From contig CAWKLQ010000001.1 of the NCBI GenBank assembly GCA_963850525.1, forward strand, positions 860,041 through 924,040: a DNA stretch of 64,000 nucleotides. Reading direction: 5' to 3'. A model generated the notes under the pieces. The model did not search any database and was not told the origin of the DNA. It worked only from the letters and a program-made list of their open reading frames with translations. Within the stretch, counting starts at the first letter, position 1. Each line of letters opens with the position of its first letter. Positions 18,752-32,539 of this stretch are shown here, one piece after another. The stretch comes from JAEMQF01 sp963850525. GTDB lineage: Bacteria > Pseudomonadota > Gammaproteobacteria > Burkholderiales > Burkholderiaceae_C. The position numbers and the translations under genes were made by a program.

Positions 18752-19390
18752 TCAGTCGGCGGCTTGGCTCGCGGCGGTTTCGAACAAGGTGATCGCCGCA
18801 CTCAGAAACGGCGACGCCACGTCCGACAGCTCCAGGCGCATCGCGATCCGGCCGCGCGACACCGTCATGACGAACGGCGGGTCGCCCACCATCAGCGTGC
18901 CGGTGGCGCGCTCGAGCAGCTTGGCCAGCGGCCCCTCGATCCACAAGCTGGCTTTGGCCGGCGAATTGGCCACCGCGCCGAAGTGCGCGGCGACCGCGGG
19001 TACTCCCGCGAGGTCGGCCTTGGCGAACATCACGAGCCAGCGCATTTCTTCGGGCGACGAATCGTCGATCTGCGTCTGCATGTTCTGCGTGAACTGGGCG
19101 TACGCCTGCTGCTCCAGCGTCTTCATGAGCGGGGCGGACATGAGCATCATGTGCACGTCCGGGTGGATGCCGGGCTGCATCTGCATGCGCAGTTCGTGGC
19201 CCTGGATGAACGGCCGCAGCGCCGGCGCCCACTCGAGCTGCCAGGGCTGGCCCTCAAACTCGCCGTCCAGGGCAAAGCCCTGTTCCATCGGTGCGTAGCG
19301 GTAGCCGCGCTTTTTTGCCCAGGCGGTGATCTCAGCAACGTCGGCACCCTGCCCCGGGGCCGTGAACAGACGCTTGAACGATTCGAGCAT
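18752..19390 (-). CDS. Hypothetical protein
   Basis: 212 residues from MLESFKRLFTAPGQGADVAE. I do not recognise the family. There is no signal peptide or membrane segment, and it looks like a soluble alpha/beta protein. An in-frame ATG four codons upstream (19402) is an alternative start. It is divergent from the GST gene, with 64 bp between the starts. Codon usage matches the core genes. Confidence 0.7.
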   Translation of the reverse strand: MLESFKRLFTAPGQGADVAEITAWAKKRGYRYAPMEQGFALDGEFEGQPWQLEWAPALRPFIQGHELRMQMQPGIHPDVHMMLMSAPLMKTLEQQAYAQFTQNMQTQIDDSSPEEMRWLVMFAKADLAGVPAVAAHFGAVANSPAKASLWIEGPLAKLLERATGTLMVGDPPFVMTVSRGRIAMRLELSDVASPFLSAAITLFETAASQAAD

Positions 19391-19454
19391 GAGGCGCTCC
19401 ACTCGAGAATTGCACTAGAGTCCTGCCCCACGCAACGGCTTGGAGCCAAACCAC

Positions 19455-20147
19455 ATGATCGAAGTGTATTCGTGGGCCACCCCGAATGGCCACAAGGTCC
19501 ACATCATGCTCGAGGAGTGCGGCGTGAAATACCGGGCGCACCCCGTGGACATCGGCAAGGGCGAGCAATTCGCCCCCGAGTTCCTGGCGATCAGCCCGAA
19601 CAACAAGATCCCGGCGATCGTCGACCCGCAGGGACCTGACGGCGAACCCATCTCGCTGTTCGAGTCCGGAGCGATCCTGCTGTACCTGGCGACCAAGACC
19701 GGCCAATTCCTGCCCGAGACGACGCGCGCCCGTTACGAGGTGCTCGAGTGGCTGATGTTCCAGATGGGCGGCGTGGGGCCGATGCTCGGCCAAGCGCACC
19801 ACTTTCGCATCTACGCGCCGGAGAAGATCGACTACGCGGTGAACCGCTACACGAACGAGGCGAAACGCCTGTATGGCGTCATGGACAAGCGGCTGACGAA
19901 GACGCGCTACATCGCCGGGCCCGAGTACTCCATCGCCGACATCGCCATCTTCCCCTGGCTGCGCTCGTGGAAGAACCAGGGCATCGAGTGGAGCGACTAT
20001 CCGCGCCTGAAAGGCTGGTTCGACGAAATCGAGGCGCGGCCCGCGGTGCAGCGCGGCGTGCAGGTGCTGGCGAATTTGCGCAAGCCGCTCGTCGACGACA
20101 AGGCGCGCGAGGTGCTGTTCGGCGCCCAGCAATACGCCAAGAGGTGA
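19455..20147 (+). CDS. Glutathione S-transferase family protein (YfcG/YghU-like)
   Basis: 230 residues. The N-terminal thioredoxin-like domain begins MIEVYSWATPNGHKVHIMLE; the TPNGHKV motif is characteristic of the Nu-class YfcG/YghU group with disulfide reductase activity. NNKIPAIVDP (cis-Pro) and LFESGAILLYLA (glutathione-binding ES) follow. The alpha-helical C-terminal domain contains YSIADIAIFPWL. Cytosolic; the specific substrate is unknown. Confidence 0.88.
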   Translation: MIEVYSWATPNGHKVHIMLEECGVKYRAHPVDIGKGEQFAPEFLAISPNNKIPAIVDPQGPDGEPISLFESGAILLYLATKTGQFLPETTRARYEVLEWLMFQMGGVGPMLGQAHHFRIYAPEKIDYAVNRYTNEAKRLYGVMDKRLTKTRYIAGPEYSIADIAIFPWLRSWKNQGIEWSDYPRLKGWFDEIEARPAVQRGVQVLANLRKPLVDDKAREVLFGAQQYAKR

Positions 20148-20170
20148 ACCTGGGAATCGGCCGCGGCGCT

Positions 20171-20247
20171 TGGCCTGCCCGGAGGGACTCGAACCCCCGA
20201 CCCCCAGCTTAGAAGGCTGGTGCTCTATCCGGTTGAGCTACGGGCAG
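20171..20247 (-). tRNA. tRNA-Arg (anticodon TCT)
   Basis: The minus strand folds as a cloverleaf: acceptor CTGCCCG pairs with CGGGCAG, the D arm starts GCTCAACCGG, the anticodon loop is CTTCTAA, the T arm contains GGTTCGAGTCC, and CCA is encoded. 77 nt. Confidence 0.93.
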
Positions 20248-20277
20248 CGCGTGACTGGTGGGCGACGTGACAGGCGA

Positions 20278-20354
20278 TGGTCGGGGTGGCGGGATTCGAA
20301 CTCGCGACCTACTGGTCCCAAACCAGTTGCGCTACCAGGCTGCGCTACACCCCG
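20278..20354 (-). tRNA. tRNA-Pro (anticodon TGG)
   Basis: Minus-strand cloverleaf: acceptor CGGGGTG pairs with CACCCCG, the D arm is GCGCAGCCTGGTAGCGC, the anticodon loop is TTTGGGA, the T arm contains GAGTTCGAATC, and CCA is encoded. 77 nt, 30 bp from tRNA-Arg. Confidence 0.94.
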
Positions 20355-20465
20355 AACGGGCGCGATTGTACGCAGGCCCATCTGGCGCACGCCTCGCGGC
20401 GCAGTCGTCATGCGAATTCGGGCATGATTGGCGACGCTTGGCCACTGCGCATCGAAGGGACCCGC

Positions 20466-21122
20466 ATGAACTCCGCCGCCCGCGCTTCGTTGTCCGCCTC
20501 CGGCGCTGCCAGCTTGCGTCGGCACCTTATTGCCGGCGCTGCGGCGCTGATCGCTGCCCCGGCGTTGCTTCGAAACGCCCGCGCCCAGGAGACGCGGCGG
20601 CCGACGCCGGCGCAAACCGAGGGGCCGTTCTACCCCGTCGTGATGCCCGAGGACCGCGACGCCGACCTGCTCGCCAACGGCAAGCTGAACTACCTGCAAG
20701 GCCGGCCGGCGTGGCTGGAAGGCAGCCTCACCGACGTGACCGGCAAGGCGCTCGCCGGTGCGACGATCGAGATCTGGCAATGCGACCAGCAGGGCCACTA
20801 CCACCACCCCGGCGACGGCGGGCGCGCCGACCCGGCGTTCCAGGGCTTCGGCCGCGCCGGCGTCGGCGCTGACGGCAGCTATCGCTTTCGCACCTTGCGG
20901 CCCGCCCACTACGCGGGACGCACGCCGCACATTCACCTGAAGGTCAAGCTCGCGCGGCGCGAACTGTTGACGACGCAGCTGTACGTGCAGGGCGACCCGC
21001 ACAACGCCCGAGACGCGCTGTGGCGCCGCCTCGGCGAGGCTGACCGCGCGGCATTGACGCGGCCGTTCGAGCCGGTGGCGGACGGCGTGCGGGCGCGCTT
21101 TGACCTCGTCGTGCAGGCCTGA
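20466..21122 (+). CDS. Intradiol ring-cleavage dioxygenase-like protein, Tat-exported
   Basis: 218 residues. The N-terminus has a twin-arginine-type signal (LRRHLIAGAAALIAAPALL). TEGPFYP near residue 52 and the iron-ligand region (IEIWQCDQQGHYHHP, then YAGRTPHIHLKVKL) match protocatechuate 3,4-dioxygenase-like proteins, which use Fe(III) with two Tyr and two His. It is a single subunit with no catabolic operon nearby. A periplasmic aromatic-cleavage role is inferred. Confidence 0.83.
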   Translation: MNSAARASLSASGAASLRRHLIAGAAALIAAPALLRNARAQETRRPTPAQTEGPFYPVVMPEDRDADLLANGKLNYLQGRPAWLEGSLTDVTGKALAGATIEIWQCDQQGHYHHPGDGGRADPAFQGFGRAGVGADGSYRFRTLRPAHYAGRTPHIHLKVKLARRELLTTQLYVQGDPHNARDALWRRLGEADRAALTRPFEPVADGVRARFDLVVQA

Positions 21123-21274
21123 TCCGCAGCGCCTGCGCGGCGCTGCGGCACACGCCGCGTGGCGCGCCCGCATCGCTCCCTCGATCGCAGGGGGTAATTT
21201 CGGCACGCCGCGCATGGCCGCCATGCGGTCGCGGGATGGGCAGCGCCCCTGGGGAATGCCACGATGGCTTCACC

Positions 21275-22165
21275 ATGCAAACCCTGCCACTGGCCCTGAA
21301 CAAGACACGCTCCCGCGTGCCGGCGTGGCTGGTGCGTGGCTTGACGCGCGGCTTGGCGGCCGGTCTGGTCGCCCTCATGAGCAGCGCCGGCCTGGAGACG
21401 CAGCAGCGCAAGCTGATCTTCCAGCTCGGCACGCGCACCGATGAGGCGGCAAGCAGCGACTGCCAGGACCTGGGCGAGCGCTGGATCGAATTCGATTCCG
21501 AGGTCACCGGCAGGGCAGTGCGCCTGCACGCGCTGTGGCTGGCCCATGCCGACGCCGACGCCCCGGTGCTGCTGTACCTGCACGGCGCCCGCTGGGACAT
21601 GAGCGGCAGCGTGCAGCGCATGCAGCAGCTGCGCGAACTCGGGTTTTCCGTGCTGGGCGTGGACTACCGCGGTTTTGGCCGCAGCAGCCCCGACTTGCCT
21701 TCGGAGCGCAGCGCTTGCGAAGACGCGCACGCCGCGTGGCGCTGGCTCGCCGCGCAACACCCGCAGGCCAAGCGCTACGTCTACGGTCATTCGCTGGGCG
21801 GGGCGATCGCAGTGCAGCTCGCCACGCAAATCGACGATGCATCGGGCGTCATCGTCGAAGGCACGTTCACCTCCATTCCCGAAGTCTTCGGCACGCTCAA
21901 ATGGGGCTGGTTGCCGCTGCGCGCACTGATCACGCAACGCTTCGATTCATTTCACTGGGTTGCGCAGGTCAAGGCGCCGCTGCTCGTCGTGCACGGCAGC
22001 CATGACGAGTTGATCAGCCCGGCGATGGGCCGCGCGCTGTTCGAGCGCGCCACCGCGCCGAAACGCTTTGTCCTGGTCGAGGGCGGCTCGCACCACGACA
22101 CGCACAACGTCGGACATTTCCAGTACCGCGAAGCGCTGCGCGACCTGTTCGGCCTGACCGCCTGA
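21275..22165 (+). CDS. Alpha/beta hydrolase
   Basis: 296 residues. A hydrophobic N-terminal segment (LTRGLAAGLVALMSSAGLE) may be a membrane anchor. The hydrolase core has LLYLHGARWDMSGSV, the nucleophile elbow YGHSLGGAIAVQLA, Asp in HGSHDELISP and the C-terminal His in EGGSHHDTH. It resembles the BEM46-like/serine aminopeptidase S33 group. ATG 21275 is chosen; an in-frame ATG at 21236 would add 13 residues. The substrate is unknown. Confidence 0.83.
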   Translation: MQTLPLALNKTRSRVPAWLVRGLTRGLAAGLVALMSSAGLETQQRKLIFQLGTRTDEAASSDCQDLGERWIEFDSEVTGRAVRLHALWLAHADADAPVLLYLHGARWDMSGSVQRMQQLRELGFSVLGVDYRGFGRSSPDLPSERSACEDAHAAWRWLAAQHPQAKRYVYGHSLGGAIAVQLATQIDDASGVIVEGTFTSIPEVFGTLKWGWLPLRALITQRFDSFHWVAQVKAPLLVVHGSHDELISPAMGRALFERATAPKRFVLVEGGSHHDTHNVGHFQYREALRDLFGLTA

Positions 22166-22233
22166 GCCGCCCGGCCCGCGCCGCGCCGGGTGACCCGCTC
22201 ATGCACGCTACGATGCGTGCACGGAGGATGACG

Positions 22234-23655
22234 ATGCCCACACCCCAGATTGGCGCGACCCAGTTGACGTCGTGCAGCGCAAGCGAACTCTTGCAGCTGT
22301 ACCGCGAGCGCAAGGCTTCACCCGTCGAAGCCACACGCGCCGTGCTGGCGCGAATCGACGCGCTGAACCCGCGGCTGAACGCGTTTTGCCTGGTCGCGCA
22401 TGAAGACGCGCTGCAGGCCGCCGCGCAAAGCGAGGCGCGCTGGCTGCGCGGCGAACCGCAGGGGCTGCTTGACGGCGTGCCGGTCTCGATCAAGGACTTG
22501 ATCCTCGCGCGCGGCTGGCCCACGCTGCGCGGCAGCCGCACGGTGGACCCGAAACAAGCCTGGGACATCGACGCTCCCGCGACTGCGCGGCTGCGCGAGG
22601 CCGGCGCGGTATTGCTCGGCAAGACGGCGACGCCCGAGTTCGGCTGCAAGGGCGAAACCAATTCGCCGCTCACGGGGATCACGCGCAACCCGTGGAACCT
22701 GGACAAGACGCCCGGCGGGTCCTCCGGCGGAACCGCCGCCGCGGTCGCCGCCGGCCTGGGCCCTTTGTCGGTGGGAACCGACGGCGCCGGTTCGGTGCGA
22801 ATCCCCGCCGCGTTTTGCGGCAACTTCGGATTGAAGCCGAGTTTCGGGCGCGTGCCGGCGTATCCGCTGTCGCCCTTCGGCACCGTGGCCCACCTCGGCC
22901 CGCACACGCTGAGCGTGCGCGACGCCGCGCTCATGCTCAACGTATTGAAGCAGCCCGATGCGCGCGACTGGACGTCGCTGGAATACGACCCGAGCGACAT
23001 GCTCGACGGCCTGGAGCAAGGGATTCGCGGCCTGCGAATTGCCTATTCGCCGGCGCTGGGCTATGCGCAAGGCGCCGTCGATGCGGAGGTCGCGAGCAAC
23101 GTCGCCGCGGCGGTGCGCGACCTCGAGGCGCTTGGCGCGGTCGTGGAACATGTCGACCCGGGAATCGAAGACCCGCTGGACGTGTGCACCGGCTTGTGGT
23201 TCGTCGGCGCGTGGACGATCTGGAACTCGCTCGATGCGCGCCAGCAGGAGTTGACCGACCCGGACTTTCGCGCCGAAGCGCACCTCGGTTCCAAATTCAG
23301 CGCGCTCGACGTGCAGCGCCTGATCCTCGCGCGCGGCGCCCTGGGCACGCACATGCGCCAGTTCATGCAGCGCTATGACCTGCTCGTCACGCCCACGGTT
23401 GCGGTTCCCGCCTTTGACGCGCGCCCCGCCGGCCAGGCGCGCATGGAGCCCAAGGCATTGCTCGGCTGGACGCCGTTTTCCTACCCGTTCAACCTGACGC
23501 AACAACCCGCGTGCAGCATTCCGTGCGGGCTGACGCGCGCCGGCCTGCCCATCGGGCTGCAATTCGTCGGCCCGATGTTCGGCGACGCACTCGTGCTGCG
23601 CGCGGCGCGCGCCTATGAGCGCGTGCGGCCGATTCAGCGCCCGGCGATTGGCTGA
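22234..23655 (+). CDS. Amidase (amidase signature family)
   Basis: 473 residues. The Ser-cisSer-Lys triad is visible: Lys in VPVSIKDLILARGW and the Ser residues in KTPGGSSGGTAAAVAAGLGP with GTDGAGSVRIPAAFCG. It hydrolyses amide bonds; homologues include aryl-amidases and GatA. No GatB/GatC is adjacent, so it is not the tRNA amidotransferase. ATG 22234 has GGAGG 6 bp upstream; earlier in-frame ATGs lie within or before that site. Confidence 0.88.
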   Translation: MPTPQIGATQLTSCSASELLQLYRERKASPVEATRAVLARIDALNPRLNAFCLVAHEDALQAAAQSEARWLRGEPQGLLDGVPVSIKDLILARGWPTLRGSRTVDPKQAWDIDAPATARLREAGAVLLGKTATPEFGCKGETNSPLTGITRNPWNLDKTPGGSSGGTAAAVAAGLGPLSVGTDGAGSVRIPAAFCGNFGLKPSFGRVPAYPLSPFGTVAHLGPHTLSVRDAALMLNVLKQPDARDWTSLEYDPSDMLDGLEQGIRGLRIAYSPALGYAQGAVDAEVASNVAAAVRDLEALGAVVEHVDPGIEDPLDVCTGLWFVGAWTIWNSLDARQQELTDPDFRAEAHLGSKFSALDVQRLILARGALGTHMRQFMQRYDLLVTPTVAVPAFDARPAGQARMEPKALLGWTPFSYPFNLTQQPACSIPCGLTRAGLPIGLQFVGPMFGDALVLRAARAYERVRPIQRPAIG

Positions 23656-23814
23656 AACGGACTGGCTTTCGATCGCATACGCCAACGAGATTGGAACGTT
23701 CGCTTTCGGCCCAAAGCGGCCGTTTGAACGACCTCTTTGGGTGCGCTCACGCGTGCCACCGATCAAGGCTCAGCATGGCAAGGTGCAGCGCGAAGGGCAC
23801 GACGCAAGATAGTC

Positions 23815-23913
23815 GTCATCCCGGCGAAAGCCGGGATCCACCCGCGGAAGTCGCGCGTCCAGCGAAGCGTTCACTGCGTGCCTCCGGTGGATCCCGGCTT
23901 TCGCCGGGATGAC
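23815..23913. repeat. REP/MITE-like palindromic element
   Basis: A 28-bp perfect inverted repeat (23815-23842 and 23886-23913, arms GTCATCCCGGCGAAAGCCGG and onward) around a 43-bp centre. This is the common 'CCCGGCGAAAGCCGGG' intergenic palindrome of many proteobacteria. The rest of the 23656-24000 gap holds only fragments of the dispersed repeat seen at 10.8 and 18.5 kb. Confidence 0.85.
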
Positions 23914-24000
23914 GAGGGTTGTTGGGCAAGCCTCGAGGCCACATCAAACGGCAACAACGGGCCGAAAGCCGACTGCCATTCCTATGCCATTCGTCAAAAC

Positions 24001-24024
24001 AAAAAACCCGGCCGCAGCCGGGTT
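24001..24024 (-). terminator. Rho-independent terminator of the small Ala/Lys-rich gene
   Basis: On the minus strand the hairpin AACCCGGC-TGCG-GCCGGGTT is followed by a run of T (24001-24006 are A on plus). It ends 20 bp past the stop of the gene at 24044. Confidence 0.75.
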
Positions 24025-24043
24025 CTTCTACGAAGCCGCCGGT

Positions 24044-24319
24044 TTACTTGGTCGCGGGCTTTACTTCGACGGCCTTTGCTTCGACAGCCTTGGCGTCAGC
24101 TGCCTTGGCGTGCGTCTTGGCCTTGGCCTTGGTCTTCTTCGCGGCCACGTCCTTCTTCACGACTTCCGTCTTCGCTGCCATGGCAGGCGCGGCGGCGGTC
24201 GTGGCGGCGGTTGCCGCAGCAGCGACCGGCGCAGCCGGCGTGGCGGCAGGTGCAGCCGCCTGGGCAAAGGCACCGAGGGTGAAAGTGGTGGCGATCAAGG
24301 CGGTGATGAGGTTCTTCAT
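24044..24319 (-). CDS. Small exported Ala/Lys-rich protein
   Basis: 91 residues beginning MKNLITALIATTFTLGAFAQ, a clear signal peptide. The mature part is almost only Ala, Lys, Thr, Val and Pro (KKDVAAKKTKAKAKTHAKAA), resembling histone-H1-like or low-complexity periplasmic proteins common in Burkholderiales. No enzymatic motif is present. The longer open frame upstream lacks a sensible start. A terminator follows. Confidence 0.72.
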   Translation of the reverse strand: MKNLITALIATTFTLGAFAQAAAPAATPAAPVAAAATAATTAAAPAMAAKTEVVKKDVAAKKTKAKAKTHAKAADAKAVEAKAVEVKPATK

Positions 24320-24462
24320 TCGAGAGTCCCGTGAGTTGTTGAGGTGGCAAGGAGCGAATTGCTCGCATGCACAACGCCGGGCGCTGCAGCCGAGTTGACC
24401 CTGCACATGTATCGAGGTGTCAGAAGAGCGGCGCGCACGATCACCGAACCACAACCCAGCGA

Positions 24463-25314
24463 CTAATCAAAGCGCCCTTCGCGAAGCCATTTCGTCGCGA
24501 CCCACTTCTCGCCCTCGATCACCGGGGCGCCGCCGTGCAGCGAGCGCGTCATCGGGTGCGGGCGGTCGTAGCTGAAGAACACGGCGTTGCCTTTGCACGG
24601 CGCGACGTCCAGGTGCACGTCGGGAAATACGGTGGCACCGCCCTTGGCCGGCGTGTTCAGGTAGCACACGAGCGACGCCACACGTTGCCCGCCGCGCTTC
24701 AAGATGCTCGCGGTGCCGCTTTTCGCGGGGTCGAAATAGTCGTAGTGCGGCTTGTACTCGGCGCCGGGCCGGTAGCGCAGGATTTGCAGGCCTTCGCCGT
24801 TTTCCACCGGCCAGCCGAGCAAAGCGCCGATGCGCGCCTCGAGCTGTTGGATCAACGGCGTCTCGCCGCGGGCGAAAAACATGCCGTCGCTGGTGCGCGC
24901 CTCGTTGACTTCATTGCCGCCGGTGGCCATCTCGACGGTTTCGGAGCGCACCAGCCGCGCGCGCGCGCATTCGACGAGCTCGTCGCATTCGGCGTCGCCA
25001 ATCAAGCCGCCGAACACGATCACGCGCGGGTTGCGCATCGCCATCACGACGCGCACTTCGCGGTCGTGCGCCGGCAGCGAGGTCTGCGACCCCTCGGCGA
25101 GCGGCTCGGGCACGATGCTCGGCGCGGGCAAGCTGGCCGCCTTGGCGTGATCGCTCAGGTGGCTGCGCAGCGTTTCCTCGAGCGCCGCGATCGCGACGTC
25201 TTCGCCCCAGCCGCTCGCGAGCATCGACTTCAACACGACGTCGGGCGACTGCCCGGCGCGCGCCTGAGCGACGATCCACTCACGCAGTTCGGGTGTGACA
25301 GGCTGAACGCTCAT
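24463..25314 (-). CDS. 2OG-Fe(II) oxygenase, prolyl 4-hydroxylase-like
   Basis: 283 residues. The C-terminal ~190 residues form a P4H domain: iron ligands His and Asp in YKPHYDYFDP, a distal His in RSLHGGAPVIEGEKWVATKW, and the 2-oxoglutarate Lys in EKWVATKW. The N-terminal ~80 residues (WIVAQARAGQSPDVVLKSML) look helical and may bind substrate. It probably hydroxylates a protein or peptide. Cytosolic; the target is unknown. Confidence 0.87.
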   Translation of the reverse strand: MSVQPVTPELREWIVAQARAGQSPDVVLKSMLASGWGEDVAIAALEETLRSHLSDHAKAASLPAPSIVPEPLAEGSQTSLPAHDREVRVVMAMRNPRVIVFGGLIGDAECDELVECARARLVRSETVEMATGGNEVNEARTSDGMFFARGETPLIQQLEARIGALLGWPVENGEGLQILRYRPGAEYKPHYDYFDPAKSGTASILKRGGQRVASLVCYLNTPAKGGATVFPDVHLDVAPCKGNAVFFSYDRPHPMTRSLHGGAPVIEGEKWVATKWLREGRFD

Positions 25315-25376
25315 TCTTCGATCTCCGAGCCGCCGCTGCGCGCTGCGGGTTTCATCGCGGGAACAGCCCCGCGGGT

Positions 25377-26588
25377 TCATGCCGGCGATTTTGCCGGAAC
25401 CAGCAAGGACCTCATGCACCACAAGCCGAGCGCCGGGCCGAGCGCCAGCCACGGCAGCACCTGGGCGAGCGGCAACTGCGTCGCCATGAACACAAAGCCC
25501 GTGATCGTCGCCACCGAAATCGAAAAGCCGATGCAGTTGACGAGCGTGAGCACGCTGCCGACCTGGGCGCGCGGCGCGTTGCGTGCGGTGAGTGCGCTGA
25601 ATTGCGGCGAGTCGCCCGAGACGGTCGCGCCCCAGAGGAGAAGCCAGGCCGCCCAGGCCCACACGGGAGCGCCCAGAAACCACGGCGCGAGCAGTGCGCA
25701 CGTGCCGCTGCAGGCGAGCTGGACCGCGGCAATGCGCTCGCTGCCGAAGCGCTGCGCGCTCACGCCGCCGAGCACGCAACTCAGAGCGCCGACGGCGATC
25801 GCCGCGAACACCCACCACGCCGCTGCGGCCGCGCTGCCCCAGCGCGCGGCAACGATGAGCGGCACCAGGACAAAAAAGGCATACAACTCCCACATGTGGC
25901 CGAAGTAGCCGAACGCCGAGGCGCGCACCTTCGGGTCTTGCACGATGACGAGCAAGGCGCGTGGCGAAAACGTCGCCGGCGGCGCCAGGTGCGGCCCATC
26001 CGGAACGAGCGTCGCCATGACGACGCCGCCCAGCGCGGCGACAAGCGCCACGGCCCACATCACGCCCTGCCACGGCCACGCGGCGCCGAGTGCGCGCAGG
26101 CCAAACGGCAGCGCGGTGCCGAGCACGAGTGCGCCCACCAACACCCCGAGCGCCAGCCCCAGACCTTGCGCGTACCAGCCCGCAGCGATCTTCATTCCCA
26201 CGGGGTAGATGCCGGCCAGACACACGCCCGTGAGGAAGCGCAGCACGAAGAGCAGACCCATCGAGGGCGGCAGCCAGGCACACAGCGCCGCGCACGCGGC
26301 ACCGGCGAGCGAACACGTGAGGAACACGAGGCGCGGCGAAAATCGGTCGGCGATGGTCCACAGGGCGAACGCCAAGGTGCCGGCGATGAAACCGAGCTGC
26401 ACCGCCGCCGTGAGCCAACCCACCGCCGCGTCAGGCAGGCCGGATTCGCGCTGCAAGTCGGCGATCACCGCGTTGATCGCGAACCAGAGCGACGTGCCGG
26501 CGAATTGCGAGAGCGCAATCGCGGGCAGGATGTGGCGCGGGATGGTTGGCGGTGACGCGCCTATCGTCAGAGTGCTGCTGCTGTTCAT
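25377..26588 (-). CDS. MFS transporter
   Basis: 403 residues with about 12 hydrophobic segments. ALSQFAGTSLWFAINAVIAD lies in TM1, and the typical A-like loop FALWTIADRFSPRLVF lies between TM2 and TM3. It is a major facilitator of unknown substrate, related to YNFM/CynX-like carriers by overall look. 62 bp separate it from the P4H gene downstream; no regulator is adjacent. Confidence 0.85.
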   Translation of the reverse strand: MNSSSTLTIGASPPTIPRHILPAIALSQFAGTSLWFAINAVIADLQRESGLPDAAVGWLTAAVQLGFIAGTLAFALWTIADRFSPRLVFLTCSLAGAACAALCAWLPPSMGLLFVLRFLTGVCLAGIYPVGMKIAAGWYAQGLGLALGVLVGALVLGTALPFGLRALGAAWPWQGVMWAVALVAALGGVVMATLVPDGPHLAPPATFSPRALLVIVQDPKVRASAFGYFGHMWELYAFFVLVPLIVAARWGSAAAAAWWVFAAIAVGALSCVLGGVSAQRFGSERIAAVQLACSGTCALLAPWFLGAPVWAWAAWLLLWGATVSGDSPQFSALTARNAPRAQVGSVLTLVNCIGFSISVATITGFVFMATQLPLAQVLPWLALGPALGLWCMRSLLVPAKSPA

Positions 26589-26618
26589 GGGTGGGCCGCG
26601 GATTATCGCGGGCGCCTC

Positions 26619-31411
<4,793 letters not shown>

Positions 31412-31426
31412 CCCGCACCTTTAGTA

Positions 31427-31467
31427 CTGATGTTTTATACAGTACCAGACCACGCCCCGCGTGTCAA
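31427..31467 (-). promoter_or_regulatory. intI promoter with LexA box
   Basis: On the minus strand: -35 TTGACA (31462-31467), 17-bp spacer, -10 TACTGT (31439-31444). The LexA-like operator CTGTATAAAACATCAG (31427-31442) overlaps the -10, matching CTGT-N8-ACAG except one base. LexA control of intI is established for many integrons. Here it would also govern dnaE2. Confidence 0.82.
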
Positions 31468-31509
31468 CGGCCTTCCCAGTCCCCCACAATCCAAGTTACG
31501 CCCCATCCC

Positions 31510-31565
31510 CCATACAAATCGGACAACGTAACTGGACGGAACTCGTCGTCGATAACCCGTTAGAT
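31510..31565 (+). other. attI: attI recombination site
   Basis: The simple-site core GTTAGAT is at 31559-31565, with cleavage expected after the G. It lies between the divergent intI promoter and the first cassette. The left limit is approximate. Confidence 0.75.
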
Positions 31566-31626
31566 TCGCAAACCCACCGACCCATCGCACAATACGCTGT
31601 CCCAACCAGAAGCCGGGAGAGAGCCA

Positions 31627-32001
31627 GTGGCCACCGTTCGCTACCTCGTCAACAGCGTCGATGAGTCGTTACCCTTCTATCGTGCCCTCGGATTCAAGCT
31701 TGCCGATCGCTGGGGTCCGCCGTTCGCGGTCGTTAAGGGCAAGGGGTTTACCCTATGGCTGAGCGGGCCAGGAACTTCAGCCCGAAAGAAACTCCCAGGT
31801 GGCGCAATGCCTGAATCCGGAGGCTGGAACCGTATGGTCATTCAGGTCAAAGACATCGAGGCCACGGTAGTCAAACTACAAGCCACTGGCGCCAAGTTCC
31901 GGAGCAGGCAAATCAAAGGTCCAGGCGGAACGCAAGTTCTGGTTGAAGACCCCTCGGGAAACCCAATCGAACTGTTTGAGCCGAAGTCAGTCGAAGAATG
32001 A
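31627..32001 (+). CDS. Cassette 1: VOC (glyoxalase/bleomycin-resistance) family protein
   Basis: 124 residues from GTG with GGGAGAG just upstream. One vicinal-oxygen-chelate domain: VRYLVNSVDESLPFYRALGF at the start and VLVEDPSGNPIELFEP at the end. Such proteins bind metals or small toxic molecules, including fosfomycin- and bleomycin-type drugs; the ligand here is unknown. First cassette (31560-32071), the position best placed for expression from the attI side. Its first 11 bases are the reverse complement of its last 11 at attC1. Confidence 0.87.
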   Translation: MATVRYLVNSVDESLPFYRALGFKLADRWGPPFAVVKGKGFTLWLSGPGTSARKKLPGGAMPESGGWNRMVIQVKDIEATVVKLQATGAKFRSRQIKGPGGTQVLVEDPSGNPIELFEPKSVEE

Positions 32002-32005
32002 GCGA

Positions 32006-32077
32006 ATCTAACCATTCGGTCAAGCCGACGCGCTCCGGCCTGCGGCCTCCGCGCGCGGCTTACCTCAAACGTTAGAG
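32006..32077 (+). other. attC: attC site of cassette 1
   Basis: 72 bp; R'' ATCTAAC, R' GTTAGAG. Apical stem GGCC-TGC-GGCC. Confidence 0.93.
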
Positions 32078-32086
32078 CGCAACAGA

Positions 32087-32539
32087 ATGCTCGACCAGTA
32101 CTCCCAGGAGCAGAAGGCGCGGTTGTTAGAGCTTCGACCGGAGTGGCAGCCGTTTCTCACGGAGCTTCAGTACGAAGAAGGCGAAGAAGATGAAGAAGCC
32201 TATGTTTTCGTCCAATTGCCTTCTCCAGCAGACCCGCAGTTGTTCTTGACGGTATGCACCTATGAGGAAGAGGTCACCATCGCGTTTGGAGTTTGGGAGG
32301 TCCACTTCAATGAGTACACGAGTTCGGAGCGGACTGAGCTTGAAGATGCGCTCGCAATGGTCAGCAAGCTTCAAAACGAGGAGCTTGTTGTCTTTAGCTA
32401 TTGGCAAGGCGAGCGGTGGGTCGGCTCCACAATTTGCGAACCAACAGAGTCCGTGCAACAGCACGACCTTGCATCGCAAGCCTCGGCCGCCAAAGTGCTT
32501 TCGTGGGGCGGGCGCTTCAGCCGCGAGGTTGCGCTCTAA
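32087..32539 (+). CDS. Cassette 2: acidic hypothetical protein
   Basis: 150 residues, not recognised. Soluble and Glu-rich near the start (YEEGEEDEEAYVFVQLPSPA), with several beta-strand-like segments; the overall look is that of small immunity-type proteins, but this is not evidence of function. ATG is 16 bp after the cassette junction. Its TAA lies within R'' of attC2, so the coding sequence fills the cassette (32072-32599). Confidence 0.8.
   Translation: MLDQYSQEQKARLLELRPEWQPFLTELQYEEGEEDEEAYVFVQLPSPADPQLFLTVCTYEEEVTIAFGVWEVHFNEYTSSERTELEDALAMVSKLQNEELVVFSYWQGERWVGSTICEPTESVQQHDLASQASAAKVLSWGGRFSREVAL

Noticed and set aside
20171..20354. tRNA genes as a site of integrated island
   Set aside because: No integrase or duplicated tRNA 3' end lies nearby; flanking genes look like ordinary core genes.
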